DNA from: CAZDUZ01 sp964508755
GTDB taxonomy: Bacteria > Patescibacteriota > Dojkabacteria > SC72 > JAFGCJ01
Direction: 5' to 3'
Length of the DNA: 46,397 nucleotides
NCBI GenBank assembly: GCA_964508755.1
Contig: CAZDUZ010000002.1
Span: 1-46,397, forward strand
In this document: positions 22,747 to 32,370 of the stretch, piece after piece
Layout: the number at the start of each line of letters is the position of its first letter
Numbering within the stretch: position 1 is the stretch's first letter
Notes under the pieces: generated by a model
The model's database searches: none
What the model was told of the DNA's origin: nothing
What the model saw: only the letters and a program-made list of their open reading frames with translations
Position numbers and translations under genes: made by a program

Positions 22747-24711
22747 TTAATTAAGATGCTGCTTAAGCATTTTGATTTGATCTCTTGTTTCAGCAGCCTT
22801 CTCATATTCTAGGTTTTGAGCTTGAAGATACATTTTTTCTTCAAGCATTTTGATGTTTCTTTTAATGTCAGCGCTCGACAACCTCTTAACTGCTGCAGCG
22901 GTAAGCATCCCTTGCTTATCCTGTGTTCTCCAAGCGTTGCGGATCTTCTTCTCAATGGTCTTTGGGATGATACCATGTTCTTTATTGTATTGTTCCTGAA
23001 TTCTCCTTCTTCGTTGAGTCTCTCTTATTGCTCGGGTCATGGAACCTGTTATATTGTCGGCATACATGATCACCCTTCCTTCCACATGTCGTGCAGCTCT
23101 TCCCATAGTCTGAATGAGGCTGCGCTCAGAACGAAGGAATCCCTCTTTGTCAGCATCAAGAATGATAACTAGTGACACTTCGGGTAGGTCAATACCTTCA
23201 CGTAGAAGATTTATTCCTACAACCACATCGTAGACTCCCAGTCGTAAATCACGAAGAATATCTATGCGTTCCACCGTATCTACATCCGAGTGCAGGTACT
23301 GAACTTTTATTCCTACTTCTTTAAGATAATTTGTAAGATCTTCTGCCATCCGCTTGGTGAGTGTGGTGATAAGAGTTCTTTGTTGCTTTTCGGTATTCTT
23401 TTTTACCTCGGCGATGACGTCGTCAATTTGATTTTCTGTTTTTTTAACTTGAACGGTTGGATCAAGCAGGCCTGTGGGGCGAACAACCAGTTCGATGGTA
23501 TTGCTTGTGCTATGTTCCCGCTCCCAATTGCTGGGTGTTGCTGAAGTAAAAATCGTTTGGTTGAGCTTGTCTTGAAACTCTCGAAAATTGAGAGGTCGAT
23601 TGTCGAGTGCAGAAGGAAGTCGGAAACCGTAATCAACAAGTACTTGTTTCCGAGATCGATCACCTTCGCTCATCCCTCCCACTTGAGGAATAGTTATGTG
23701 GGATTCATCGATGATCATCAAAAAATCTTTCGGAAAGTAGTCAATGAGAGTAAACGGAGGATCACCTTTTTCTCTATCCTCAAAGTATCGTGAATAATTC
23801 TCGATTCCTGTGCAGTACCCTGCCTGCTCAAGCATTTCAAGATCAAAATTTGTACGTTGTTCTAGTCGTTGTGCCTCGAGAAGCTTTCCTTGATTATTTA
23901 GCTCCTTAAGTCTTACTTCTAGGTCATGACGAATTTCAGAAATAACCGTCTTTACCATTTCAGGAGATACGACAAAATTTTTAGCAGGGAATATCTCTAA
24001 CTTTTCTAGCTCAGACACCGTTGATCCAGTAAGTGGGTCAGTTAAGACAATCCGTTCGATATGTTCTCCAAATAACTCTATGCGTACCGAGTAGTCATCG
24101 TAAGGAGGAAATATCTCGAGAATGTCACCCTTCAATCGAAAGGAACCCGGCATGAAATCGTAGTTATTTCGTTGATATTGGAGTGTTGCGAGGTCGCGGA
24201 GAAGTTGTGAGAGATTAACGGTTTTATCCACTTCGATCATTTGTGCCATTCCCTCGTGTTCTTTAGGATCGCCAATACTGTAAATACATGATACTGAAGC
24301 GACGGTAATTAAATCACGTCTTCGCATTGCTGCGGTGATTGCTGATAATCGAAAGCGCTCAATCTCTTTGTTTACATCAGATTCCTTTTCAATATAAAGA
24401 TCTTTTGTCGGCACATATGCCTCAGGCTGGTAATAATCGTAATAAGAAACAAAATACTTTACCGCGTTGTTTGGGAAAAAATCAGAGTACTCTTCGAAAA
24501 GCTGCGCTGCTAATGTTTTGTTGTGTGAGAGAATTAATGTGGGGCGGTTGAGTCGTGCGATAACATTAGCCATAACAAACGTCTTACCACTTCCGGTGAC
24601 ACCTAGAAGCGTGGTGTACTTAGAACCTTTTTCAATTGCCTCACACAGTTCGTCTATTGCCTTTTCTTGTGCGACGGAAGGTTTATATGGAGATGAGAGG
24701 CTGAAGTTCAT
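22747..24711 (-). CDS. uvrB: Excinuclease ABC subunit UvrB
   Basis: DNA-damage-recognition helicase of nucleotide excision repair, working with UvrA and UvrC. 654 aa, full length: P-loop GVTGSGKT (about 38-45), the beta-hairpin YYDYYQPEAYVP, DEAD-type IDESHITIPQ, C-terminal helicase motifs (RTLITTLTKRMAEDL, LREGIDLPEVSLV, QTMGRAARH), and a UVR domain at the end (LEYEKAAETRDQIKML) that contacts UvrC. A -10 box TGATACAAT lies 6 nt before the ATG. uvrA and uvrC are not in the window. Confidence 0.98.
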   Translation of the reverse strand: MNFSLSSPYKPSVAQEKAIDELCEAIEKGSKYTTLLGVTGSGKTFVMANVIARLNRPTLILSHNKTLAAQLFEEYSDFFPNNAVKYFVSYYDYYQPEAYVPTKDLYIEKESDVNKEIERFRLSAITAAMRRRDLITVASVSCIYSIGDPKEHEGMAQMIEVDKTVNLSQLLRDLATLQYQRNNYDFMPGSFRLKGDILEIFPPYDDYSVRIELFGEHIERIVLTDPLTGSTVSELEKLEIFPAKNFVVSPEMVKTVISEIRHDLEVRLKELNNQGKLLEAQRLEQRTNFDLEMLEQAGYCTGIENYSRYFEDREKGDPPFTLIDYFPKDFLMIIDESHITIPQVGGMSEGDRSRKQVLVDYGFRLPSALDNRPLNFREFQDKLNQTIFTSATPSNWEREHSTSNTIELVVRPTGLLDPTVQVKKTENQIDDVIAEVKKNTEKQQRTLITTLTKRMAEDLTNYLKEVGIKVQYLHSDVDTVERIDILRDLRLGVYDVVVGINLLREGIDLPEVSLVIILDADKEGFLRSERSLIQTMGRAARHVEGRVIMYADNITGSMTRAIRETQRRRRIQEQYNKEHGIIPKTIEKKIRNAWRTQDKQGMLTAAAVKRLSSADIKRNIKMLEEKMYLQAQNLEYEKAAETRDQIKMLKQHLN

Positions 24712-24717
24712 GTGATT

Positions 24718-24726
24718 ATTGTATCA
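24718..24726 (-). promoter_or_regulatory. Extended -10 promoter of uvrB (leaderless)
   Basis: TGATACAAT on the minus strand (24726-24718), followed by exactly 6 nt (aatcac) and the uvrB ATG. The start of transcription should coincide with the start codon. No LexA-box-like palindrome is seen next to it. Confidence 0.6.
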
Positions 24727-24822
24727 TGAACTTTTAAAAAATACTTAGGGTCTTCTTCGGGTCTTTTCTTATATTATCTATTGGTGTTTGAAATACTTCA
24801 TTGAAAACATACCCTGATGCTA

Positions 24823-24831
24823 TGCTACAAT
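24823..24831 (+). promoter_or_regulatory. Extended -10 promoter of the YitT-like gene (leaderless)
   Basis: TGCTACAAT followed by 7 nt (gctatcc) and the ATG at 24839. A TTGAAA lies 19 bp upstream (24801-24806). Confidence 0.5.
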
Positions 24832-24838
24832 GCTATCC

Positions 24839-25504
24839 ATGATTTCGCTTCTATCGGTGGGACGGGAAATTCTTGGCACTTCAGCAGAAAGAAGAAGATT
24901 CATAAATGCCACAATTGGAATTGTGCTTCTCGCCGTGAATCTTAATGTACTTTCATGGATGTATAAGATAGTGTCAGGGGGAATGCCAGGATATGGGCTT
25001 GCCCTTAATTTCTTGTTTGATGTTCCGGTAGGTTTGTTTCTATTAGTTACTAATACGCTGATCTTGGTAATAATGCTGATCGTGGAAGGAAAGTCAGCGG
25101 GAATAAAAGCCATTTATGGATATGTCCTTCTTTCTGTTGCCGTGGATGGTATCAGAAGAATTGTAGGTCTTGAACAGGTGGAATTACAGAATGTGGGGCT
25201 TCAAGTTGTTATCTCAGTGCTTCAAGCATTAACTGCCGCGATTCCAATCGGAATTGTTCTTAGAAATGGTTATACCTTTGGGAGCTGGACAAGTATACTT
25301 CCTTTAATAAAACGAATAATCCCAAGTCTAACGATCTACGCTTTGGTTTTTATCGCAGATTTTATCTTGGCAATAATTGTATTAATGACTATGAGCTGGG
25401 AAAAATCGCTCCTTCTCCTTCTCAATGCGGTAATCTTCTTCTTTGTTCTCCGTTTTTCAATGTCAGTAAAACTTCCTTTGTGGCTTGTTGATAGAAAAAC
25501 ATAA
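24839..25504 (+). CDS. YitT-like (DUF161) integral membrane protein
   Basis: About 221 aa with five or six TM segments. The pattern fits the YitT family: a Gly-containing first TM (NATIGIVLLAVNLNVLSW), a VSGGMPGYGLALNFLFDVPVG loop/TM, then TNTLILVIMLIVEG, with a second internal repeat around IPIGIVLRNGYTFG. The C-terminal DUF2179 cytoplasmic domain usual in YitT is missing, so this is a short form. YitT proteins are uncharacterised membrane proteins. I use the ATG at 24839, because the ATG at 24830 lies inside the -10 element. Confidence 0.7.
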   Translation: MISLLSVGREILGTSAERRRFINATIGIVLLAVNLNVLSWMYKIVSGGMPGYGLALNFLFDVPVGLFLLVTNTLILVIMLIVEGKSAGIKAIYGYVLLSVAVDGIRRIVGLEQVELQNVGLQVVISVLQALTAAIPIGIVLRNGYTFGSWTSILPLIKRIIPSLTIYALVFIADFILAIIVLMTMSWEKSLLLLLNAVIFFFVLRFSMSVKLPLWLVDRKT

Positions 25505-25546
25505 AAAATGTCTAAACGAGGAGTAATTCATTGAAATACTCTCCAT

Positions 25547-25575
25547 TTGTAAAGACAGATAACAACCGCTAAAAT
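25547..25575 (+). promoter_or_regulatory. mutL promoter (leaderless)
   Basis: TTGTAA (25547-25552), a 17-bp spacer and TAAAAT (25570-25575), then 6 nt (gcggat) and the ATG at 25582. This is the clearest example of the window's leaderless arrangement, with both boxes and ideal spacing. Confidence 0.65.
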
Positions 25576-25581
25576 GCGGAT

Positions 25582-27465
25582 ATGGCAGATATTTATGAGC
25601 TTGATCAACAGACGATAAATGCGATAGCCGCTGGTGAAGTGGTTGAGCGTCCAGCATCAGTGTTAAAAGAACTTCTCGAAAACTCAATTGATGCTGGAGC
25701 AACGGTTATTACTGTGCATTGTCTGAAAGGTGGAATCGAATTAATTGAGGTGTCTGATAATGGTAGCGGTATCAGTAAAGATAATCTAGATCGGATAGCA
25801 AGACCTCATAGTACGTCTAAGATTTCTGAAAGCGGAGATATCGAACGTGTAAGTACCCTTGGGTTCCGAGGTGAGGCTTTAGCATCAATTGCTGCAGTGT
25901 CAGATATTGAGATAATTACCTTCGATGGTTCTGATCGCTCAGGGTCTCAATTAAGTATTTCATATGGAGAACGGCAAGACATAAAGGCTGTGAGTCGTGA
26001 AAACGGTACCACGATGAAGGTGAAGCATTTATTTAAATCTGTACCTGCTCGACGGAAGTTTTTGAAGCTTCCTCAGACTGAATATCGAAAAATTCTCGAT
26101 GTTTTTATTCCCCATGCATTAATTCATCCCGAAATCCAGTTTGTACTTCGGCATGACAGTCGGGAAATATACAACCTTCCGAAAGTTGCGAATGCTTCAG
26201 TCGCCTCGATTCATCCCGAAAGAGTCCATGCGCTATTTCCAGATATGGAATGGGTTGATCTGTTTTTTGATGGAGAGGGCGTTGTAATAGGTGGATATGT
26301 GGGCCATCCATTACATCAAAAAACGACGGTCGATGCGCGACATATTTTTGTAAACGGTAGACCTATATGGGATAACGGAATTGCCCGATCAGTGATTGTC
26401 GGAGCTTCACGGTTTATTGCAGAAGGAATGAAACTACCATTTATCCTTTCATTAAATGTTCCTCATTCGTATGTTGATATTAATGTACATCCAAGAAAAC
26501 TTGAGGTTCGGTTTGCAAATCCCTATCGTATGTACTCTTCTGTTGAAAAAGCTGTAAAAGCATCTTTTGAAACAAAACTATCAGATGATTTTATCGGTGA
26601 TGAAGAGAGAGTTGCTGACAGACTGCGTCCAAGAAGTAACGGTGTTACATCTTCGTTGAGTAGTAGATCGGACACAGGAAGTGTGGGAGGTTCATATTCT
26701 CTTTGGGATCGAAATGAAGAAAGTATGAGTGGTAGAAAATCATTTGATGTGGAAGAAAGTCTAAATTTCACAAAAGAAATATTACGGGAAGATATTTCTA
26801 ATAATCCAATATTTACGAAAGAAGGTCTCGAGCATTATGACTCTCATCGTACCGAGCAAATTCAAACTTCATCCATTGGTGAAGGGACCGTGAATGCCCG
26901 TCAGTACATGAACAGGTATATCGTTGCTGAAGTATCAGGAAAGTTGCTCGTAGTCGATCAGCATGCTGCCGCAGAAAGAATCAGATTTGAAAAACTTTTA
27001 AGTGAATTTGAAACAAATGGAATTGAAAATCAAACACTACTTGTTCCCATTGAGTTTTCCGTAACTAAGTCTGACGCGGTACTTTATGAGAATATTCACG
27101 ATTTGTTAATGAAGCTTGGTTATGGTGTTACCGTTGATGGTGAAAAGATTATCGTATCTTCGGTACCAGCTCAGATTAAAGCAGGTGATCATCAACAGAT
27201 ATTGCTAGAAATAGTTAATGAATTAAAGGAAAACGAGGTTATTCACGATCAAGAAGTGACTCTGCAAGATAAATATCTGGATAGTGTCGTTGCTACAATG
27301 GCATGCCATTCATCGGTAAGGATGAACCAGAAAATCAGTGATTTAGAAGCCTCTGCTATAATTCGTGACCTTTATAAATGCAAGAATTCATATAGCTGTC
27401 CGCATGGACGGCCGATTGTATGGAAACTATCACCTGAAGAAATTGATAGCAAGTTTGACCGCTAA
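25582..27465 (+). CDS. mutL: DNA mismatch repair protein MutL
   Basis: GHKL ATPase that couples MutS mismatch recognition to strand incision. 627 aa: N-terminal ATPase motifs ENSIDAGAT, DNGSGI, RPHSTSKI and GFRGEALASI (residues 30-105); a transducer domain to about 330; a variable linker (about 340-440); and a C-terminal domain with the endonuclease motif DQHAAAERIRFE (D459; DQHAx2Ex4E), a MACHSSVR element and CPHGRP near the end. It should therefore be a nicking-type MutL, as in bacteria without MutH. mutS is not in the window. Confidence 0.97.
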   Translation: MADIYELDQQTINAIAAGEVVERPASVLKELLENSIDAGATVITVHCLKGGIELIEVSDNGSGISKDNLDRIARPHSTSKISESGDIERVSTLGFRGEALASIAAVSDIEIITFDGSDRSGSQLSISYGERQDIKAVSRENGTTMKVKHLFKSVPARRKFLKLPQTEYRKILDVFIPHALIHPEIQFVLRHDSREIYNLPKVANASVASIHPERVHALFPDMEWVDLFFDGEGVVIGGYVGHPLHQKTTVDARHIFVNGRPIWDNGIARSVIVGASRFIAEGMKLPFILSLNVPHSYVDINVHPRKLEVRFANPYRMYSSVEKAVKASFETKLSDDFIGDEERVADRLRPRSNGVTSSLSSRSDTGSVGGSYSLWDRNEESMSGRKSFDVEESLNFTKEILREDISNNPIFTKEGLEHYDSHRTEQIQTSSIGEGTVNARQYMNRYIVAEVSGKLLVVDQHAAAERIRFEKLLSEFETNGIENQTLLVPIEFSVTKSDAVLYENIHDLLMKLGYGVTVDGEKIIVSSVPAQIKAGDHQQILLEIVNELKENEVIHDQEVTLQDKYLDSVVATMACHSSVRMNQKISDLEASAIIRDLYKCKNSYSCPHGRPIVWKLSPEEIDSKFDR

Positions 27466-27522
27466 ACGAGAATGGGGTTGCGGTTTATAAAGAAAAGGGT
27501 ATAGTAGGTAATACATTTGATG

Positions 27523-27531
27523 TGATAGAAT
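27523..27531 (+). promoter_or_regulatory. Extended -10 promoter of tRNA-Leu
   Basis: TGATAGAAT (TG-n-TAGAAT), with the expected transcript start about 3 nt before the mature tRNA 5' end. No clear -35. Confidence 0.5.
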
Positions 27532-27540
27532 CATCTCAAA

Positions 27541-27626
27541 GCCGAGGTGGTGGAATTGGCAGACACGCTACCTTGAGGTGGTAGTGGGCGTAAAAGCCTG
27601 TGCAGGTTCAAGTCCTGTCCTCGGCA
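27541..27626 (+). tRNA. tRNA-Leu(GAG)
   Basis: 86 nt class II tRNA with acceptor stem GCCGAGG/CCTCGGC, anticodon stem CTACC/GGTAG, loop TTGAGGT (anticodon GAG), a long variable arm, T-loop TTCAAGT and discriminator A. CCA is not encoded. Confidence 0.97.
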
Positions 27627-27663
27627 TGTTTCTAGATCGGATCTTCAAAAAACATCCTTTCTT

Positions 27664-27683
27664 CCGATGGAAATCGGTTTTTT
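27664..27683 (+). terminator. Candidate terminator after tRNA-Leu
   Basis: CCGAT-ggaa-ATCGG followed by TTTTTT. The stem is short (5 bp) but correctly placed, 38 nt after the tRNA. Confidence 0.55.
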
Positions 27684-27688
27684 AGGCA

Positions 27689-27717
27689 TTAAAAAGGAGG
27701 CCTATAGCGTCTAGATT
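27689..27717 (+). promoter_or_regulatory. Candidate tRNA-Val promoter
   Basis: TTAAAA (27689-27694), a 17-bp spacer and TAGATT (27712-27717), 13 nt before the mature tRNA. Both boxes are only moderate matches. Confidence 0.35.
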
Positions 27718-27730
27718 GGAACTACCTGAT

Positions 27731-27804
27731 GGATCGGTAGCTCAACTGGTTAGAGCACACGGTTTACATCCGTGGGGTTGAGGGTTCGAGTCCCCCCCGA
27801 TCCA
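27731..27804 (+). tRNA. tRNA-Val(TAC)
   Basis: 74 nt with acceptor stem GGATCGG/CCGATCC, anticodon stem CACGG/CCGTG, loop TTTACAT (anticodon TAC), T-loop TTCGAGT and discriminator A. The T stem GAGGG/CCCCC has one A-C mismatch. CCA is not encoded. Confidence 0.96.
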
Positions 27805-27884
27805 TGTTTACTCTTTTGTTATCCCCTTGTAATACGATAAAACCTTTTTTTCCAGTTCTAAACTGTACGTCAATCCAAAAGTGG

Positions 27885-27913
27885 TTTACACGTGTTCATA
27901 CTTCTGATAGTCT
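27885..27913 (+). promoter_or_regulatory. Promoter upstream of the short ORF and giant kelch gene
   Basis: TTTACA (27885-27890), a 17-bp spacer ending in TGA, and TAGTCT (27908-27913). The predicted start is near 27920. The transcript would carry the 20-codon ORF at 27931 and then the kelch gene at 28057. Confidence 0.5.
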
Positions 27914-27930
27914 GTTAACAGGTGGACTCT

Positions 27931-27993
27931 ATGAAGAAAACGCATAGTAAGAAGCCAAAGAATAAGTATAGTAAATTATATTTAAGGGCTTAA
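27931..27993 (+). CDS. Possible 20-aa basic leader peptide
   Basis: An ATG with an upstream AGGTGG (27920-27925, 5-nt spacing) opens a 20-codon frame rich in Lys, His and Tyr (MKKTHSKKPKNKYSKLYLRA), ending in TAA 63 nt before the kelch-gene ATG. The Shine-Dalgarno-like match is unusual here. It could be a leader peptide, a microprotein or chance. No family is recognised. Confidence 0.35.
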   Translation: MKKTHSKKPKNKYSKLYLRA

Positions 27994-28056
27994 TTTACCT
28001 GTGTTTTTCGTTTTTATGTCCAACTCTTTTGCGCTGAAACTAAATACTAACGACAA

Positions 28057-30975
28057 ATGAAAGCACATATATTCTTAAGATCCTTTTTTGGGGTATTAGC
28101 CTTTGCTGTAGGTTGTTTTTACCTTGGTCCTTTTTCAGCATTTGCCGCAAACGTTTCAGTTTCTTCAGTCGACGAATTAGAACAGGGAACTTTCACTGAT
28201 ACACGAGTTATGTCTTCTGGTGAAGTGGTTAAGCTTCAGGCAGAAGGAACGTGGAATGCAATGACGTGGAAAAGTCCTGACAAAATAATTGGAGCTGGAT
28301 CTGCCTTTACTTCTGATGGGACAAATATTTATGTAATACGTGGTCTAGGTGACATACTATTCTGGCGTTATAACACAGTAACAGATACTTGGACTACTTT
28401 AGCAAATTTACCGAGAGGTGCGTATTATGGATCGGAACTTGAGTATCTAAATGGTTATATCTATGCCTTGTTTGGAGGATACCAAAGATCATTTGCACGT
28501 TATTCGATTGAGGACAATTCCTGGGAAATTCTCGATGACTATCCTGAGCTTGTTTGGCAAGGGGCAAGCCTTAGCGCTGATGATACTAATATTTACGCAA
28601 TTACTGGCAACAATACGCAGAGTTTCTATAAATATTCAGTAGTTGAAGATGATTGGAATCTTTTGGCCAGTCCCCCTGCAACGTTAAGAGCGGGAGCTGA
28701 TTTGGAACGTTACGGAGATTTTATATATACTCTTCGTGGCAACAACACAACTACTTTTTATCGTTATTCAATTTCTTCTAATACGTGGTCAACGCTTGCG
28801 AATTTCCCAATTGCCATAAATGAAGATATAGATGTAACCGGTGCTAGTGGTGTTATTTATGTATCACGTCAGACAAATACAACCGCTTTTTATCAATACA
28901 CAATTTCTTCAAATACTTGGACTCAGATTGCTAATGCACCGATGACTGCAAGATATGCAGGTGTTGAATATGTTGCAAATGATGGTTATGTTTATTTTTT
29001 TAGAGGAAATAGTGATTATCGTTTCTGGAAGTACAATCCTGCGACAGACTCCTTTGTAGGACCGAGTGACACTCCAAATACTCTATCTACCGGTTCTGAT
29101 ATTATCTATCATAATGGATACCTTTACGCAGTAAGAGGTGTTAATACCTTAACCCTTTATCGACTGGATGTTGCATCAAATGTGTGGACACAAATGGCTG
29201 ATGCCCCTTCAGGTGCAAATTTTAATGATGATACGAATGGTGTTGTTGCAAATGGTAATTTATATTTATTTAGAGGCAGTAATACAACCACTTTTGTTCG
29301 ATATGTAACTTCTTCAAATACGTGGGAAACGTTGGCAACAGCTCCTTCTGCGGTGAGATTCGGAGGAGCAATCGCCTATCCAGGATCAGGTAATTTTCTA
29401 TATGCAACAAGAGGAGCGGGAACAAATGCCTTTTATCGTTATGATATGGTTAATAACATCTGGGACGATGTTGCTGTTGCTGACCTACCTGCTGGAATTA
29501 CCGCTTCATATGGCTCATCACTTGTTTCTGATGGTACCTATGTCTACTTTACCGGAGGAGCTGGTTTGAAGCGGATGTACCGGTTTGATATTGCCGCTGG
29601 CACTTGGTCAGAGCTGGCGCAGCTTCCATATTCTCCATATTATGGTAGTGATGCCACTTATGATGGAAATGGGCATATATTTGCTCTTTCAGGGAACTAC
29701 CGATCAGACGTTTGGGTGTATTCTATTGCTGAAAATGATTGGTCTTTTTTCAGTTCATTTCCACTTTATGGTCCAACAGATCTGGGTGCGTGGTCTGGTT
29801 CGGCGATTGTTTCTGATAGGAATGGATCTATATTTATTACTAGAGCCAATGGTAGACAAGATGTTCTAGTTCTGAATTATGGTGCAAATATATATAAAAA
29901 TACCGGAACATGGACTTCACCCGTGCAAGATTTGAGTTATGTTGGATCGTGGGGAACATTAACCACAGATATTCAAACACCTGGTACATCCTCAATTCTT
30001 GTTCAGACTCGCACGAGTAATGACGGAGTTTCCTGGAGTAATTGGGAGTCCTTGTCTGGTGGTGCGATAGTTTCTCCAGTGAGACGTTTTTTCCAGTTGA
30101 GAGCAACCCTTGTTGCGGATGCAGGAGGAATCGTTTCCCCACTTTGGGGAGGGTATAGTTTAGACTACACTACGGATACGAATCCACCAGGTAATATTGG
30201 TACTGTCACAGCCTATTCTCAGCAGGTAGGTGGAGAAGAATTAACAAATGGAGAGGAATATTCTTTTGCATTCCCTTACTTTACATGGGATGAAGCAACA
30301 GACGCAGAAACCTCCGTTGCTGGGTATTATGTCTATTGGGGACCTACATCTAATGCTAATCCGGTAGACATAGGTACTTTCCAGACTGAAACTTTTTACC
30401 TTCCCAATCATGGGATTGAAGATGGTAATAACTATCTACGTATAGCAGTCAAAGATGTCGTTGGAAATATAAGTTCTCCTGTTACTGTGTTTCAATACGA
30501 TTATATCGGTGTTTCGCCGCTTCATTCTGAAGAAGTGTCTGGAGCAGAGCTTATTGGTACTGCCGTAGGTACATCGGTTACACCTTCTGGAATCAAGTTG
30601 TCGTCACGCTCTGATGGATTTTGGGTTGAACGGCGATTGACACCTCCAACTCGAAATTTCGGTTATGGTGCTCGCAGTGTAGCGTATGTAGCATCAGAGA
30701 ATAAAATGTATGCTCTATCAGGACAAAACGATCGTTACTTGCTTTCATACGATTTAGTAAACGATAGTTGGGTAGAACTTGCGCTTACTCCTCAAACGGT
30801 TTATTACGGCGGAGGAGTTGTGGAGGGACCTCCGGGGTATTTATATGCTGCACGTGGATATAACACAACTGAGTTTTGGAAGTATTCTATTGCAAGTAAC
30901 TCTTGGGATGCATCTATAGCGCCAGCTCCGCTAACTGTTGGATACGGAGCTTCCATGGTTTTTGATGGTACTTAG
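28057..30975 (+). CDS. Giant secreted kelch/FN3 protein, N-terminal part (ends at in-frame TAG)
   Basis: 972 codons, starting with a signal peptide (about 1-31, ending FSAFA) and continuing with 12 degenerate kelch-type repeats of 42-52 aa (consensus Y-x-x-RGN-x-T-x-x-FYRY, then x4-NTW-x-x-LA-x-x-P). The classic kelch GG is often replaced by RGN. A beta-sandwich module (about 618-706, SNDGVSWSNWESL) and an FN3/Ig-like module (about 707-820, GYYVYWGPTSN) follow, then a second kelch series. In the third repeat of that series the frame meets TAG (30973-30975), and homology continues in the same frame after it. Kelch repeats form beta-propellers that bind sugars or proteins. The product is probably an adhesin or wall-surface protein. 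No Shine-Dalgarno is visible at the ATG. Confidence 0.85.
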   Translation: MKAHIFLRSFFGVLAFAVGCFYLGPFSAFAANVSVSSVDELEQGTFTDTRVMSSGEVVKLQAEGTWNAMTWKSPDKIIGAGSAFTSDGTNIYVIRGLGDILFWRYNTVTDTWTTLANLPRGAYYGSELEYLNGYIYALFGGYQRSFARYSIEDNSWEILDDYPELVWQGASLSADDTNIYAITGNNTQSFYKYSVVEDDWNLLASPPATLRAGADLERYGDFIYTLRGNNTTTFYRYSISSNTWSTLANFPIAINEDIDVTGASGVIYVSRQTNTTAFYQYTISSNTWTQIANAPMTARYAGVEYVANDGYVYFFRGNSDYRFWKYNPATDSFVGPSDTPNTLSTGSDIIYHNGYLYAVRGVNTLTLYRLDVASNVWTQMADAPSGANFNDDTNGVVANGNLYLFRGSNTTTFVRYVTSSNTWETLATAPSAVRFGGAIAYPGSGNFLYATRGAGTNAFYRYDMVNNIWDDVAVADLPAGITASYGSSLVSDGTYVYFTGGAGLKRMYRFDIAAGTWSELAQLPYSPYYGSDATYDGNGHIFALSGNYRSDVWVYSIAENDWSFFSSFPLYGPTDLGAWSGSAIVSDRNGSIFITRANGRQDVLVLNYGANIYKNTGTWTSPVQDLSYVGSWGTLTTDIQTPGTSSILVQTRTSNDGVSWSNWESLSGGAIVSPVRRFFQLRATLVADAGGIVSPLWGGYSLDYTTDTNPPGNIGTVTAYSQQVGGEELTNGEEYSFAFPYFTWDEATDAETSVAGYYVYWGPTSNANPVDIGTFQTETFYLPNHGIEDGNNYLRIAVKDVVGNISSPVTVFQYDYIGVSPLHSEEVSGAELIGTAVGTSVTPSGIKLSSRSDGFWVERRLTPPTRNFGYGARSVAYVASENKMYALSGQNDRYLLSYDLVNDSWVELALTPQTVYYGGGVVEGPPGYLYAARGYNTTEFWKYSIASNSWDASIAPAPLTVGYGASMVFDGT
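28291..29905 (+). repeat. First block of 12 kelch-type repeats
   Basis: Protein-level repeats of about 45 residues encoded in tandem, one per 130-155 bp. Each ends in aromatic-W-x-x-hydrophobic followed by a Pro. The DNA has diverged, so these are old duplications. Confidence 0.8.
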
Positions 30976-32370
30976 TATATTTATCTTATGAGAGGAAATA
31001 GTTCAGATAATTTCTGGCGGTATGACACTTTTCTTGACACCTGGGAATCACTTTCAAAACCTAATTTTGGGGTTCCAGATTCAGCGGTTACGAATAACGT
31101 CTATATTGGAGGAGAGCTAGCCTATGATGCAGAAAATGAATTGATATATGCAATTCAAGGTAACTACTATCATGGTTTCTCTGTATATGACATAAATAGA
31201 GATGCTTGGACGCTATTAGGTCCGTTACCCATCCTTCCATACTATGGTGCAAGCATTGAGTATTACCCAGCTGACAATAGCATCTATTACACTCCGGGAG
31301 ACAACAAAGTAAACCTGTATAAGTACGATATATCTGCGGGGGAATGGGAAGAATTAACCCCTGCGCCGATTGGATTTTATTATGGTGGAGGATTACATGT
31401 ATTTGGTCAATGCATGTATGCAATTAGAGGGTCAGCTTCGAATTTGTTTTACAAATACAATATTGAGAAAAACTCATGGCTTATACCTACTCGTGGTCTT
31501 TACAGTAGAGTATATGAAGGCTCTGTATTACTTACCCAAAATAATGGAGCGGATATCGTAAAAGGAGATGGCGATCATTTTTATATAACTAGAGGAAATT
31601 ATGGGGATGAATTTATTCGGTGGAATCAAACGACGGGTGAAGTAAGACGTATGCCAAATACACCGACAGGAGTGTTTGTCGGTTCAAGTATGGTGTATGA
31701 CAATACAAGAAATAAAATTTACCTTACAGCGGGAGGAGTTGAGAATGGATTCTTTATCTTTGATATTAATGAAAACATTTGGTCGGAAGATGCAACTGAC
31801 AAAGTTCCCGTCGTTGTGAATTCTGGTTCATCAATGGTATATGATGGCTCACGTTATATCTATCTTACTAGAGGGGCATCTACAAATACGTTTTACCGTT
31901 ATGACATATTGGGATCCACAGGTGCTAAATGGACAACGATTGCCAATGTATCCGCAACTCTCGGTGCTGGTTCTGAATTATTGATTAATAATGGAAGTAT
32001 ATACACACTTAGAGGACTAAATGTTACTCCGAATCCATTTTACTCATATAATATTGGTACAAACACGTGGAGTTCACTCACCTCTCTATCCTCTCAAGTG
32101 AATACCGATGGATTTCTCACCGATGGTGGAAATGGTAACTTTTACGCTGCTCGAGGTAGTAACACGAGTGAATTTTATAAATATAGTATAAGTGGTAATT
32201 CATGGTCAGCTCTTCCTTCATTCCCAGGGCAAATATCGACAGGAGGGAGTGGAGAGTCTAACGGTGTAAATAAAATCTATGTGTTACCAGGTGTAGGAAC
32301 TAATACGTACTCAGACGGGTTATATACATATGTATATGAAACAGATAATTCCTCTTTTGTAACAGAGGGA
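30655..32370 (+). repeat. Second block of 12 kelch-type repeats
   Basis: A second series with the same consensus and the same count as the first block, again followed by the SxDGVxWxxW beta-sandwich module and the GYYVYWGTT FN3-like module. The in-frame TAG lies in its third unit. Confidence 0.8.
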
